Source: an uncultured Lachnospiraceae bacterium (GTDB lineage: Bacteria; Bacillota; Clostridia; Lachnospirales; Lachnospiraceae). From it: 38,624 bases of DNA. A model generated the notes under the pieces. That model was not told where the DNA came from, did not search any database, and saw nothing but the letters and a program-made list of their open reading frames with translations. Positions 1-8,359 of the stretch are shown one piece after another; position 1 is the first letter of the stretch, and every line of letters starts with the position of its first letter. The stretch spans positions 21,569 to 60,192 of the forward strand of contig CAJUII010000003.1 of NCBI GenBank assembly GCA_910586405.1, given 5' to 3'. Made by a program: the position numbers and the translations under genes.

Positions 1-84
1 CCTGTCAAAGTATGCGTACAGGTGATTGCAATTGTCCTGATGGCCGTTGGGCTTGTTGTGACATGCAAAGATAGAAAGGGCTAA
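1..84 (+). CDS. C-terminal fragment of an unidentified membrane protein
   Basis: Frame 1 is open from the window edge to a TAA at 82-84 and encodes 27 residues. The fragment holds one hydrophobic stretch (VCVQVIAIVLMAVGLVVT) followed by a short charged tail (CKDRKG). A final transmembrane helix with a basic cytoplasmic end is typical of permeases and other polytopic proteins, but the family cannot be told from so little. A consensus promoter for the next gene begins 30 bases after the stop, so this gene probably ends its own transcript. The coding call rests only on the open frame and the plausible helix. Confidence 0.5.
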   Translation, partial: PVKVCVQVIAIVLMAVGLVVTCKDRKG

Positions 85-113
85 GGATTCGTGTTGTTTT
101 TTTGTAATATTTG

Positions 114-142
114 TTGACCGATTGTTGATTTTCGAGTATAAT
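114..142 (+). promoter_or_regulatory. Sigma-A promoter of the chemoreceptor gene
   Basis: TTGACC at 114-119 and TATAAT at 137-142 are separated by 17 bases, close to the housekeeping consensus. The leader to the coding start is about 115-125 bases and AT-rich. No flagellar sigma-D motif was seen, so this receptor is probably expressed constitutively (inference). Confidence 0.8.
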
Positions 143-263
143 TATGGTAAATATTTGCCAAGAATATCACGTAGTGGATTGTAAATTTTAGATAATTTCT
201 AATACCTTTTTACTGAAAACATGGTATTTTTAACAAATAAAGCGTAATGTTAGTCGAAAGGAT

Positions 264-1982
264 ATGGTTGCAGGTATGGAGAAGACGAGACATGTATCTA
301 CAGGTGAAGTATTGGGAAAGAACAGTCAGGTGGCGCGGCTGAGAAAGATTGTGAAGCAGACAAAAGGCTCGCTGGTGTTAGGCGTTGTCCTGCTGTTGCT
401 GCTATTTTTTGCCAGTGTTGGCTACGCGGTGGTGTCGAATGATCAGCTTGAGAGTACGATGTATTTGAACCAGTATCGTCTGGGGTCAAAGGCGCTGACA
501 ACTGCAGTGCAGTCGTATGCGGTTTCTGCGGATCAGTTGTATTATGATGCCTATATGAAGGAGTTAAAGACTGATAAGAATAGAGATATCGCTTGGTCAG
601 GTCTTGAGGCGAATGATATCAAGGAACATGAGTGGGCGGAGCTTCGGGAAATCGCTGCGCTTTCTGATAATCTGGTACCGCTTGAGGAGGAGGCCATGGC
701 GGCAGTCGCGGCAGGAGATGTGGCGTCAGCGACGGAGTTTGTGTTTGGTGAGGAGTACAGCAATACGATTCAGAAGATTAATTCTCTGACGGATGAGGTG
801 ATCAACAAGATTCAAGACAGGCTGGATTCCTCCAAAAAAATGCTCCTGATGATTCAGATCATATGTGCTGTCGCCTTTTTGGCAGGCTTTATCAGACTTG
901 CACAGCAGTGTCTGCGGACGATCAAATTCTCGCAGACAGAGTTACTCACTCCGATCATCAAGGTTGCGGATCAGATGACACTGCTTGCAGACGGCAATCT
1001 TCATGCGGAATTTGACTTAAAAGAGGATGACAGCGAGGTGGGCAACATGGTTGCTGCCATACATTTTATGAAGGATAATATGAGCGCTATCATTGATGAA
1101 ATTTCTTCTATTCTGGAACAGATGGGGCAGGGGAATTACATTGTGACAGTGCAGCAGAATTATGTTGGAGATTATGTAAAGATCAAGGATTCCTTGAATC
1201 AGATTGTCAGTGATATGCGTAATACAGTGAGCATGATACAGGATGTGGCCAGAGAGATTGACAGCGGCTCTGGTCAGCTTGCCTATGCCGCAGATGATCT
1301 TGCGACAGCGTGTACAGGGCAGGCGACAGAGGTTTCAGATCTCATGATGCTGCTCACAGAGCTTGGCAACAGCATTGCATATAATGAAAAAGAGGCGGAG
1401 GAGGCTGTAAAGATATCCAACCTGGCAAGCTCTACGCTGGTGGTGGGTGCACAGAAAATGAAAGAACTCAGAGCTGCCATGAGAGAGATCAATCAATGCT
1501 CGGAGCAGATAATCGCAGTCATCTCAGCGATTTCAGATATAGGGGAGGAGATCGATCTGCTTTCACTGAATGCGTCCATAGAGTCTGCAAGAGCTGGTGA
1601 GGCTGGCAGAGGCTTTGCAGTCGTGGCAGAACAGGTGAAGAAGCTCGCAGAGGCGTCTCAGAATGCAGTGGGTCAGACGTCTGAGCTGATCAAGCGGACG
1701 GTCGAGTCGGTTGAAGTTGGCACGCGTATTTCGCGTGAGGCTGCCGCAAACATGGAAGAAGTGCAGATGGGCGCGGAGGAGACGACAGGCCGTATTAACG
1801 GTATTGTGGATAAACTGAAACTCGAAGTTGAGAGTATAGGACATATCAATGAGAGTATCGGCGTTGTAGCCGGCATAGTAGATAATAACTCCGCGACCTC
1901 AGAGGAGACAGCGGCTGTCAGTGAGCAGCAGAAAGCGCAAGTGGAGTCCATGGTAGATATGATCAGCAAATTTAAGATTTAA
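264..1982 (+). CDS. Methyl-accepting chemotaxis protein, membrane-bound
   Basis: This is a 572-residue chemoreceptor-type signal transducer. Helix 1 spans about residues 36-57 and helix 2 about 193-212. Between them is a roughly 135-residue, mostly helical extracellular domain, probably of the four-helix-bundle type. A HAMP-like linker follows, then the cytoplasmic signalling domain with the conserved hairpin tip (DLLSLNASIESARAGEAGRGFAVVAEQV; central part LNASIESARAGEAG) that contacts CheA and CheW in this family. The ligand is unknown. The first ATG is only one base from the GAAAGGA at 256-262. The ATG at 276 is 13 bases away, so residue 5 may be the true start. There is no cheA, cheW or flagellar gene nearby, so it is an orphan receptor that must use a distant signalling complex. 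Confidence 0.95.
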   Translation: MVAGMEKTRHVSTGEVLGKNSQVARLRKIVKQTKGSLVLGVVLLLLLFFASVGYAVVSNDQLESTMYLNQYRLGSKALTTAVQSYAVSADQLYYDAYMKELKTDKNRDIAWSGLEANDIKEHEWAELREIAALSDNLVPLEEEAMAAVAAGDVASATEFVFGEEYSNTIQKINSLTDEVINKIQDRLDSSKKMLLMIQIICAVAFLAGFIRLAQQCLRTIKFSQTELLTPIIKVADQMTLLADGNLHAEFDLKEDDSEVGNMVAAIHFMKDNMSAIIDEISSILEQMGQGNYIVTVQQNYVGDYVKIKDSLNQIVSDMRNTVSMIQDVAREIDSGSGQLAYAADDLATACTGQATEVSDLMMLLTELGNSIAYNEKEAEEAVKISNLASSTLVVGAQKMKELRAAMREINQCSEQIIAVISAISDIGEEIDLLSLNASIESARAGEAGRGFAVVAEQVKKLAEASQNAVGQTSELIKRTVESVEVGTRISREAAANMEEVQMGAEETTGRINGIVDKLKLEVESIGHINESIGVVAGIVDNNSATSEETAAVSEQQKAQVESMVDMISKFKI

Positions 1983-2058
1983 AAACAGAACACAGATTGT
2001 CACAGTGGCATATGATAGAAAATAGAACGTTATGAATGAGAAATGATGTGGTTGTTTT

Positions 2059-3552
2059 ATGAATGATTTGGAAAAAACACAGTCCTGTGTCGCACAGGTA
2101 ACACAGCAAGAACCATATCTGACAGGTGAAAATGTGATCATTGCCGTACTTGACAGCGGAATCGATTACTTTCTGCCGGAATTTCGCGGCGCTGACGGAC
2201 AGACGCGCATTTTGGCAATCTGGGACCAGACGCAGCAGCCAGATGAGAAGCAGGGAAGACTGCCTCCGCCGGGATATCGGGAGGGTGTGCTGTATACAAG
2301 AGAAATGATAAACGAGGCACTGGCTTTGGGACGTGAGAACGGTCAAAAGCTGGTGCCCGTTTTTGATTTGTCGGGACATGGGACTGCGGTGGCAGGCGTA
2401 GCGGCAGGCACGGGTATGGGTGTTGCGCCAAAAGCGGATTTATTGATTATCAGGCTGGGGCATCCACAGGCCGATTCGTTTCCCAGAACGACACAGCTCA
2501 TGCGAGGCGTTAATTATGCAGTCAACCTGGGTGTAACCTTAAACAGACCAGTGGCTGTCAATATCAGCTTTGGCAACACTTATGGAGATCATCAGGGCAA
2601 TTCACTGCTGGAACGCTTTATCGATAATGCCTCAGAGGTGGGAAGGAGTGTGCTTGTCATTGGGAGCGGGAATGAAGGGACATCAAGAGGGCACACGGCA
2701 GGGATTATACAGCAGGAACGCCGGACAGTGGAGCTTGCGGTGGGTGATTATGAGACAGGGTTGAGCATACAGTTGTGGAAATTTTATCAGGATATCTTTG
2801 AGCTGGGCATCACATCGCCTGGAGGGGAGCAGACTACACTCGAACTTTCCAGGCTTAGAGAGGCGCAGGCACAGCGGCGGACACTAGAGCAGACGCAGCT
2901 TTTATGTTATCTCGGAAAGCCGCTGCCCTACAATGTACAACAGGAAATTTTTATCGATATGATTCCGAGCGGAAGCTATATCAATAGCGGCGTATGGCGT
3001 CTGGAGCTGATTCCAGTGTCGTTGGTGACAGGGGAGTACCGCTTTTATCTGCCAAGCTATGCCGCCAGAACTGCGACAACAGGATTTTTTCTGCCAACGC
3101 CAGAGATGACAATCACCATTCCTTCGACAGCTAGAAGGGCAGTCACAGTCGGCGCTTATGATATATCGCGCAAAAGCTATGCGGATTTTTCAGGCAGAGG
3201 ATACGTATACCGTTACAATGACGGCAGGACGGACACGGCAGGCGGGCAGCAGATTATTGCGGATGTGAAGCCTGATCTGACTGCGCCGGGTGTCAATATC
3301 ACAGTACCGATGCCAAACGGAGGATATGAGCAGGTATCGGGAACTTCCTTTGCGACACCATTTGTCACTGGCGCAGCGGCGTTGTTGATGGAATGGGGAA
3401 TTGTGCGCGGCAATGACAGATTTCTCTATGGAGAGCGTTTGAAGGCGAGTCTGATTCGTGGGGCGCAGCCGCTTTCTGGTGTGTCAGACCGCCCGGACAG
3501 CAGAATTGGATGGGGGGCATTGTGCGTGCAGAGGGCGCTGGCGGGCGGCTGA
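2059..3552 (+). CDS. Csp-like subtilisin family (S8) serine protease
   Basis: This 497-residue S8 protease has its whole catalytic set: Asp32 in the AVLDSGID motif, His107 in SGHGTAVAG, Asn205 in GSGNEG and Ser430 in SGTSFATP. It has no signal peptide and begins almost directly with the catalytic domain. A long insertion of about 160 residues lies between the oxyanion Asn region and the Ser motif, as in the clostridial Csp germination proteases. Known family members (CspB) activate the cortex hydrolase SleC. Other gut clostridia carry several such proteases of unknown role, so a germination function is only inferred. It converges, three bases apart, on a SleL-like gene. The start has no strong ribosome site, and the ATG at 2032 is followed by a stop. 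Confidence 0.9.
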   Translation: MNDLEKTQSCVAQVTQQEPYLTGENVIIAVLDSGIDYFLPEFRGADGQTRILAIWDQTQQPDEKQGRLPPPGYREGVLYTREMINEALALGRENGQKLVPVFDLSGHGTAVAGVAAGTGMGVAPKADLLIIRLGHPQADSFPRTTQLMRGVNYAVNLGVTLNRPVAVNISFGNTYGDHQGNSLLERFIDNASEVGRSVLVIGSGNEGTSRGHTAGIIQQERRTVELAVGDYETGLSIQLWKFYQDIFELGITSPGGEQTTLELSRLREAQAQRRTLEQTQLLCYLGKPLPYNVQQEIFIDMIPSGSYINSGVWRLELIPVSLVTGEYRFYLPSYAARTATTGFFLPTPEMTITIPSTARRAVTVGAYDISRKSYADFSGRGYVYRYNDGRTDTAGGQQIIADVKPDLTAPGVNITVPMPNGGYEQVSGTSFATPFVTGAAALLMEWGIVRGNDRFLYGERLKASLIRGAQPLSGVSDRPDSRIGWGALCVQRALAGG

Positions 3553-3555
3553 GCT

Positions 3556-4695
3556 TTATATCCGGTGAATCTCAAAGGTATCGTCGAGCAGCAGCCAATT
3601 TGCGCGAAACAGCCGCATGATCTGCCAGTATCCCATTCCACGAAGACCATATTCTGTGATAAGATGGAATTTCTCCTTCATGCTTCGCACATCCTCGAAC
3701 CAGACTTCATGTTGTAGTCCGTCTTTTTCATAGTGAAAGTAGGGAGACATTGCCGTCTGGTCAAACTGTATTACCGCATCATTTTCAATGGCAAGCTGCA
3801 CGGCTTCGACATTGCCAATCGTGCGCGCCTTGGACGTGCCTTGGACAAAGGGCAGTGTCCAGTCATAACCGTAATTGGGAATGCCTAGGTCTATTTTTTC
3901 CGTTGGAATTTCTGTGACCGCATACTCCACAACCTCGCGCACTTTGTTGATCGGTGCGACAGCCATGGGAGGCCCGTAGGTATAGCCCCATTCATAGGTC
4001 ATGAGCAGGACACTGTCTGCCGCCGCGCCGAGCAGCTTATAATCTTTTCCTTCATATAAAAGTCCCTTTTGATTTGCAGAAGTTTTTGGTGCGAGCGCCA
4101 CAGAGACGGTATAGCCCTTTAAAGATGCCTGCGCTCTGACATTTGCGACAAAATCTGCATAGGACACTCGGTCCTCTGGCAGAATGTACTCAAAGTCGAG
4201 GTCGATTCCGGCAAAGCCCTTTTCCTCCATCAACAGAAGCATTTGATCGATGAGGTTCTGCTGGGCTGTCATATTGTGGGTAATTTCACTGATCAGATAA
4301 TTGTTGAACATTCCTGTCTGGTCAAAGGGCGTTAATACCAGAATGGGTGCAACGCCCTTCGACCATGCTTCATGAATCATCCGGCTGTCATCCACTTGGG
4401 GCGGAATCAGTGTTCCATTTGGTGTGAAGCCATAGGAGAACACAGAAAGCGTGGTCAGATAGGGCAAGGTTTCTGTCAGTACTTCGCTGCGTATATATGG
4501 ATAGGCATAACCGTTGACATAGACCTCCTGTTTCTGGTAGTTTTCCTCCTGTGTTGGAATCAGCAGCGCCTGACCTACCGCTAGGGGATATGGCGCAGAA
4601 ATCTGGTTCGCATAGGCAATTTCCTCCGCATTGACCATGTACGCGTCTGCGATACTGTCCAAGCTGTCATGTTCTTTGACGACATAAATCTGCAT
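3556..4695 (-). CDS. LysM and GH18 domain protein, SleL/YaaH-like spore cortex enzyme
   Basis: The 379-residue protein has an N-terminal LysM peptidoglycan-binding motif (residues 1-49, starting IYVVKEHDSLDSIA) followed by a GH18 chitinase-like domain to the end. The GH18 signature DLDFE is at residues 165-169, with Glu169 the expected acid catalyst. This layout matches the YaaH/SleL group, which are N-acetylglucosaminidases acting on cortex fragments during spore germination. There is only one LysM, where Bacillus SleL has two. No signal peptide is visible, as is usual for this group, whose members are loaded into the spore coat. A GAAAGGA ribosome site lies about 10 bases upstream of the ATG. 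It is convergent with the Csp-like protease, which suggests a shared germination theme. Confidence 0.88.
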   Translation of the reverse strand: MQIYVVKEHDSLDSIADAYMVNAEEIAYANQISAPYPLAVGQALLIPTQEENYQKQEVYVNGYAYPYIRSEVLTETLPYLTTLSVFSYGFTPNGTLIPPQVDDSRMIHEAWSKGVAPILVLTPFDQTGMFNNYLISEITHNMTAQQNLIDQMLLLMEEKGFAGIDLDFEYILPEDRVSYADFVANVRAQASLKGYTVSVALAPKTSANQKGLLYEGKDYKLLGAAADSVLLMTYEWGYTYGPPMAVAPINKVREVVEYAVTEIPTEKIDLGIPNYGYDWTLPFVQGTSKARTIGNVEAVQLAIENDAVIQFDQTAMSPYFHYEKDGLQHEVWFEDVRSMKEKFHLITEYGLRGMGYWQIMRLFRANWLLLDDTFEIHRI

Positions 4696-4733
4696 CGAAT
4701 CAAGATCCTTTCAAAAGTTATCTATTACCTAAT

Positions 4734-4763
4734 AGTATGAATGACAAAGCCAAATCATGTAAA
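4734..4763 (-). promoter_or_regulatory. Possible promoter of the LysM-GH18 gene
   Basis: On the minus strand, TTTACA (4763-4758) and CATACT (4739-4734) are spaced by 18 bases. The -35 element overlaps the T-run of the terminator that ends the upstream sugar operon. This would give the gene its own transcript. The match is moderate and unsupported otherwise. Confidence 0.45.
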
Positions 4764-4789
4764 AAGAACCCCTTATTTGGCGGGGTTCT
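4761..4789 (-). terminator. Intrinsic terminator of the GNB/LNB operon
   Basis: On the minus strand AGAACCCC pairs with GGGGTTCT around a 9-base loop and is followed by five T residues (4765-4761). The stem begins inside the last codons of the kinase gene and the loop contains its stop codon. A T-rich run on the other side (4793-4800) could make it bidirectional. Confidence 0.85.
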
Positions 4790-5915
4790 CATATTTTTTT
4801 ACAATAACAGTCATATCGTGCCACTTGGCTTCCATATCTGCTACGAGCTTGAACTGTGTTCTTGCACGGTCTAAATTATGATGCTCACGGTGAGTCTTGA
4901 AATAGTGGTCTCCTGTCAGGAAATCCGCCAGAAACCGGATGCCGCACTCGTATGTCATCAGTTTTGCGCCCATGGGGAGCATCTCGATCTCCTTTGGCGC
5001 AAGACTTCCGGCGCAGCCCTCCAGATAGCCTTTTGTGAAGGCTTCAAACAACGATAGATCCAGTTCTACTTTTGATAGATCAGTCTCGTCCTCTGCACCG
5101 GTGTTTGCACCAAATCGAATAGAATCTCCAAAGTCGTACAGAGAAAGTCCGGGCATGACCGTATCAAGGTCAATGATACACAATGCTTTGTGGGTGTCCG
5201 CATCGAACAGGATGTTGTTGAGCTTGGTATCGTTGTGTGTCACCCGCAGCGGCAGCTTGCCTTCGGCGAGCAGGTTTGTCAGGACTGCCGTATCCTGTTT
5301 GCGGTCGAGGGCGAAGGCAAGCTCTGCCTGTGCAAGCGCAGCCCGCGATTGGTCGCCCTCCTGAACAGCCTTCTGGAAATCCTCAAAACGGGAGGAAGTA
5401 TTGTGAAAATTAGGAATGGTTTCATGCAGTTTCCTGACAGGAAAGTCTGCAAGCTGTCTCTGAAAATTTCCGAAAGCGACAGCACTGTCATAAAAATCCT
5501 TTTCGCTCTCCACTTTTTCAAGGCATACAGAGCGCTCGATAAACGGAAAGACACGCCAGTAATTTTGACTGCTGTCCTGATACCAGTCTGCGCCGTTTCT
5601 CGTTTGCAGTACATTCAAGGTCTCTCTGTTTGGATCACCGCCTTGGGAGAGGATGGTACGGCGCAGGTGTTGTGTGACCTGGACCACATTCTCCATCAAC
5701 TGTGGCGGGTTTTTGAAAATATCATGGTTCATGCGCTGTAGGATAAACTTCGTCTCGTTTTGATCGGGGGATGTGCAGCGCAGCAGGAAGGTGTCGTTGA
5801 TATGCCCGTTTCCATAAGGGCGTCTCTCCACGAGACTGCCGTTTTGGGCAGTCTCTATGGGGAATGCGGCGATCGCCTCATCGATTTTGGCACAAGCTGG
5901 ATGTTCTGTATTCAT
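4773..5915 (-). CDS. nahK: N-acetylhexosamine 1-kinase
   Basis: This 380-residue member of the aminoglycoside phosphotransferase fold has the catalytic Brenner-type motif THNDTKLNNILF (residues 226-237) and the metal-binding IIDLDTV (248-253). The LNNILFDAD...IDLDTVMPG context is typical of NahK. NahK phosphorylates GlcNAc or GalNAc at C1, producing the sugar-1-phosphate that enters UDP-sugar metabolism or the Leloir-like GNB/LNB route. The start overlaps the end of the GH112 phosphorylase gene by four bases (ATGA), which supports translational coupling and the joint function: the phosphorylase frees HexNAc and this enzyme traps it. The gene is the last of the operon and runs into an intrinsic terminator. 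Confidence 0.93.
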   Translation of the reverse strand: MNTEHPACAKIDEAIAAFPIETAQNGSLVERRPYGNGHINDTFLLRCTSPDQNETKFILQRMNHDIFKNPPQLMENVVQVTQHLRRTILSQGGDPNRETLNVLQTRNGADWYQDSSQNYWRVFPFIERSVCLEKVESEKDFYDSAVAFGNFQRQLADFPVRKLHETIPNFHNTSSRFEDFQKAVQEGDQSRAALAQAELAFALDRKQDTAVLTNLLAEGKLPLRVTHNDTKLNNILFDADTHKALCIIDLDTVMPGLSLYDFGDSIRFGANTGAEDETDLSKVELDLSLFEAFTKGYLEGCAGSLAPKEIEMLPMGAKLMTYECGIRFLADFLTGDHYFKTHREHHNLDRARTQFKLVADMEAKWHDMTVIVKKYENPAK

Positions 5916-8089
5916 TGTTTCTCCTTCTCATTGATCTGAATCCACCGCAATTCCATCGGTGCTAAGTCTAATTGTGCAAAGCGTGTACCCTGCACATACA
6001 AATCAGTTGTCTGCGGCTCCTTTGAGTTGTTGATGACAGCAATTTTTCCGGTCTGCTCAAATGCGGCGAGTTCTGTGTCCACGTTGGTGACATAGTATTT
6101 CTTCATCTCCTCTTCCTGGTGTGCAGCAAAATAAATTGCGCGCAGCAGGATGCGGCAGTTCTGAGGAGAGTACGGAAGTCCTGTGAAGTAGACGCTTCTG
6201 CCTTTGCCGTATTCGTTGACGACCAGACGGCTGTATTTTCCGTCCATATTCAGGATTTGGTAGTGCGCACCCTGCGCATAGATACGACTCTTGCCCTCGC
6301 CAAAATCAATTTCGCCGGGGATATCCTCCAAGATAAAGTGTTTGCTGTCCATTGTATTATATTTGTCTGTGCTCATGGAGAAGCCAAGCTCTCTGTCAAC
6401 ACCCAGCACATCGCTGAGCTGGAAATAACGTCCCTGATACTGGCACGCACTCGGTTCGCCCACGCCGATGAAACCGCCGCCCTCATCGACAAAACGGCGG
6501 AGAGCGCAGACAACCTTCTCGTCCTTCCAATTCTCGGCGCCGCTCCATGAAGTGTAGGCGTCCCCGGCATTGATGATCACGCGGATTTCGGGATCGATGC
6601 CATTTTTGATTTGATCAAAGTCAATAAATTCAACGTCGATTGGCATTCCGCTCAGACACTCGATAACGCCTACATACGAATAGATTTCCCTGTACCATAA
6701 CGCGTGGTGCACCTGATTGGACATCCAGCGCCGGATGCCGCCCCAGCAGTTTAGAATCGCTACCTTAAAAGGGGCTGTGTGCGCTTTTGTCCCCTGCATG
6801 TTTTGGTGGATTTGCCGAAACTCGTCAACGACGCGCTGAATCTGGTCAATAAAGCCTGGCCACTGTGCTGCCAGCTTGAGATATCCGCCGTATCCGATGC
6901 GGTCAAGCGGGGAGCGAAGGATTGCTCTGCGCGCCTTGAGCCAGTTGTCCTGCGCCTCGCCGATCGGGTCGCCGCCCTCGGTGAACACATCGGGGAAAAA
7001 GTAGGGCAGCAGACGTCCCTCCGTGTATTTCACACCCTTGATATCCGAAATCATACGCAGTGTGACGCCATCTCCAACAGAACCGACAACAGCATCAAGT
7101 CCGATATTCTGGAAATATCTGCCGAAGGGTTCTGTACCAATCCAGTGATCGCCCAAAAACATCATTGCCTCTTTGCCGTAGCTGTGTACGATGTCCACCA
7201 GCTCTTTTGCAAGCTTGGAGACTTCAATCTGCTGAAACTCGATAAAATCGCGGAATTGTTTGGAGGGCACTCGAAATGTGGAGTTGTGATAACCCTGATC
7301 GACAATATATTCTGGACGGAACGGATAGCCAGCCCACTTTTCAAATTGTTCTAAGATGTAAGGGCTGACGCTGGCGCTGTAGCCAAACCACTCCACATAT
7401 TTTTCACGCTTCTGATCATCAAAGGTCAGAGTAAACTGGTGGAAAAAGGTGGTAAAGCGCACTACATTGACATTGGGATTATCCTCACACCATTTTTTTA
7501 GTTTTTCTTTGACATAAGCCTGCGTTTTGGGCTGCCGCACATCGTAAGTGAGCTGATGCGGTGCGTCCTTCCAGTCGTTTGTGATAAAATTATACATATG
7601 TACAGGGTCCCAGATCAGGAATGCGAGGAAGCTGACAGTGTACTGATGATACGGAACGGTATCAATGACAACCTCGCCCGATGACTCATCGTATTCCCAA
7701 TGCGCTGTCGGAACGATCTCGCCGGTAGTTCTGTCAATAACCTCCCACCAGCGCTTAGGAGAATCGATGGTGTTGACTTTGAGCTGCTCCGTATGAAAAC
7801 CTTTCATCAGTTTGATGCGCAGACTTTCACCCTTTGCGGTGATGCGGTCGCTGATCAGGTACTCCTGCTGAATTTCCTCAGGATGCTGCATCGCCCAGTC
7901 ATTATCTTTTCTGGTGGTGTAGTATGTCGCGTAGATTTTGGCGCCCTGATTCAATAATGCATCGGGCATGGTTGTTCCGTCACAGTCCCGCAGCGCATCT
8001 GCGCCCAGCATATTTTTCAGGCGTATGGTTTCGTCAACCATGTCCACATCTGTAGGCAGTGTGAGCCTGCCTGTGTTTTCTGTACTCAT
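5912..8089 (-). CDS. 1,3-beta-galactosyl-N-acetylhexosamine phosphorylase (GH112)
   Basis: At 725 residues this matches the usual length of GH112 galacto-N-biose/lacto-N-biose phosphorylases. These enzymes cleave Gal-beta-1,3-GalNAc or Gal-beta-1,3-GlcNAc with phosphate, giving galactose-1-phosphate and the free HexNAc. Typical blocks are VVRFTTFFHQFTL (209-221), the active-site region MMFLGDHWIGTEPF and a C-terminal glutamine-amidotransferase-like domain (INAGDAYTSW, GGGFIGVGEP). Asp314 in GDHWIG probably corresponds to the general-acid Asp313 of the Bifidobacterium longum enzyme. There is no signal peptide, so it acts in the cytoplasm on imported disaccharide. A perfect AAGGAGGTG ribosome site precedes the ATG. 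Sequence alone does not separate GNB, LNB and D-galactosyl-rhamnose preference within GH112, although the kinase neighbour favours HexNAc. Confidence 0.94.
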   Translation of the reverse strand: MSTENTGRLTLPTDVDMVDETIRLKNMLGADALRDCDGTTMPDALLNQGAKIYATYYTTRKDNDWAMQHPEEIQQEYLISDRITAKGESLRIKLMKGFHTEQLKVNTIDSPKRWWEVIDRTTGEIVPTAHWEYDESSGEVVIDTVPYHQYTVSFLAFLIWDPVHMYNFITNDWKDAPHQLTYDVRQPKTQAYVKEKLKKWCEDNPNVNVVRFTTFFHQFTLTFDDQKREKYVEWFGYSASVSPYILEQFEKWAGYPFRPEYIVDQGYHNSTFRVPSKQFRDFIEFQQIEVSKLAKELVDIVHSYGKEAMMFLGDHWIGTEPFGRYFQNIGLDAVVGSVGDGVTLRMISDIKGVKYTEGRLLPYFFPDVFTEGGDPIGEAQDNWLKARRAILRSPLDRIGYGGYLKLAAQWPGFIDQIQRVVDEFRQIHQNMQGTKAHTAPFKVAILNCWGGIRRWMSNQVHHALWYREIYSYVGVIECLSGMPIDVEFIDFDQIKNGIDPEIRVIINAGDAYTSWSGAENWKDEKVVCALRRFVDEGGGFIGVGEPSACQYQGRYFQLSDVLGVDRELGFSMSTDKYNTMDSKHFILEDIPGEIDFGEGKSRIYAQGAHYQILNMDGKYSRLVVNEYGKGRSVYFTGLPYSPQNCRILLRAIYFAAHQEEEMKKYYVTNVDTELAAFEQTGKIAVINNSKEPQTTDLYVQGTRFAQLDLAPMELRWIQINEKEKQ

Positions 8090-8179
8090 TGTGGGACACC
8101 TCCTTATTGCAATTCTTTTATAGTATGCTTTTAATCTGTATTTCTTGGCATTTAATTTTGAATATTTTCTTATAAATAT

Positions 8180-8344
8180 TTATTGGTATTTTTTGTTGTA
8201 GAGGTAGAGCAGTACCAAGATTCCCGCGAGTCCGACGAGCATTGTACCAAGTCCGCTGGGACCGATATTGCGCTGCCCTGTGACAATCAGTGCCATGCTG
8301 GCGATGAATACCAGCAAATATAGTAACCAGATGATATATTTCAT
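8180..8344 (-). CDS. Small membrane protein (54 aa) in the sugar transport operon
   Basis: A 54-codon frame starts at the ATG 8344-8342 and ends at the TAA 8182-8180. It has a strong ribosome site, GGAGG at 8356-8352, seven bases before the ATG. The product has two hydrophobic segments, residues about 4-21 (IIWLLYLLVFIASMALIV) and 34-48, joined by a polar turn (TGQRNIGPSG) and ending in YNKKYQ. It starts 15 bases after the permease stop, so it is co-transcribed with the transporter. I believe small proteins of this type (DUF6903-like) recur beside CUT1 sugar permeases in Firmicutes, but I cannot verify the match. A role in assembly or stability of the permease is only a guess. Confidence 0.8.
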   Translation of the reverse strand: MKYIIWLLYLLVFIASMALIVTGQRNIGPSGLGTMLVGLAGILVLLYLYNKKYQ

Positions 8345-8359
8345 ATCCACACCTCCAGA

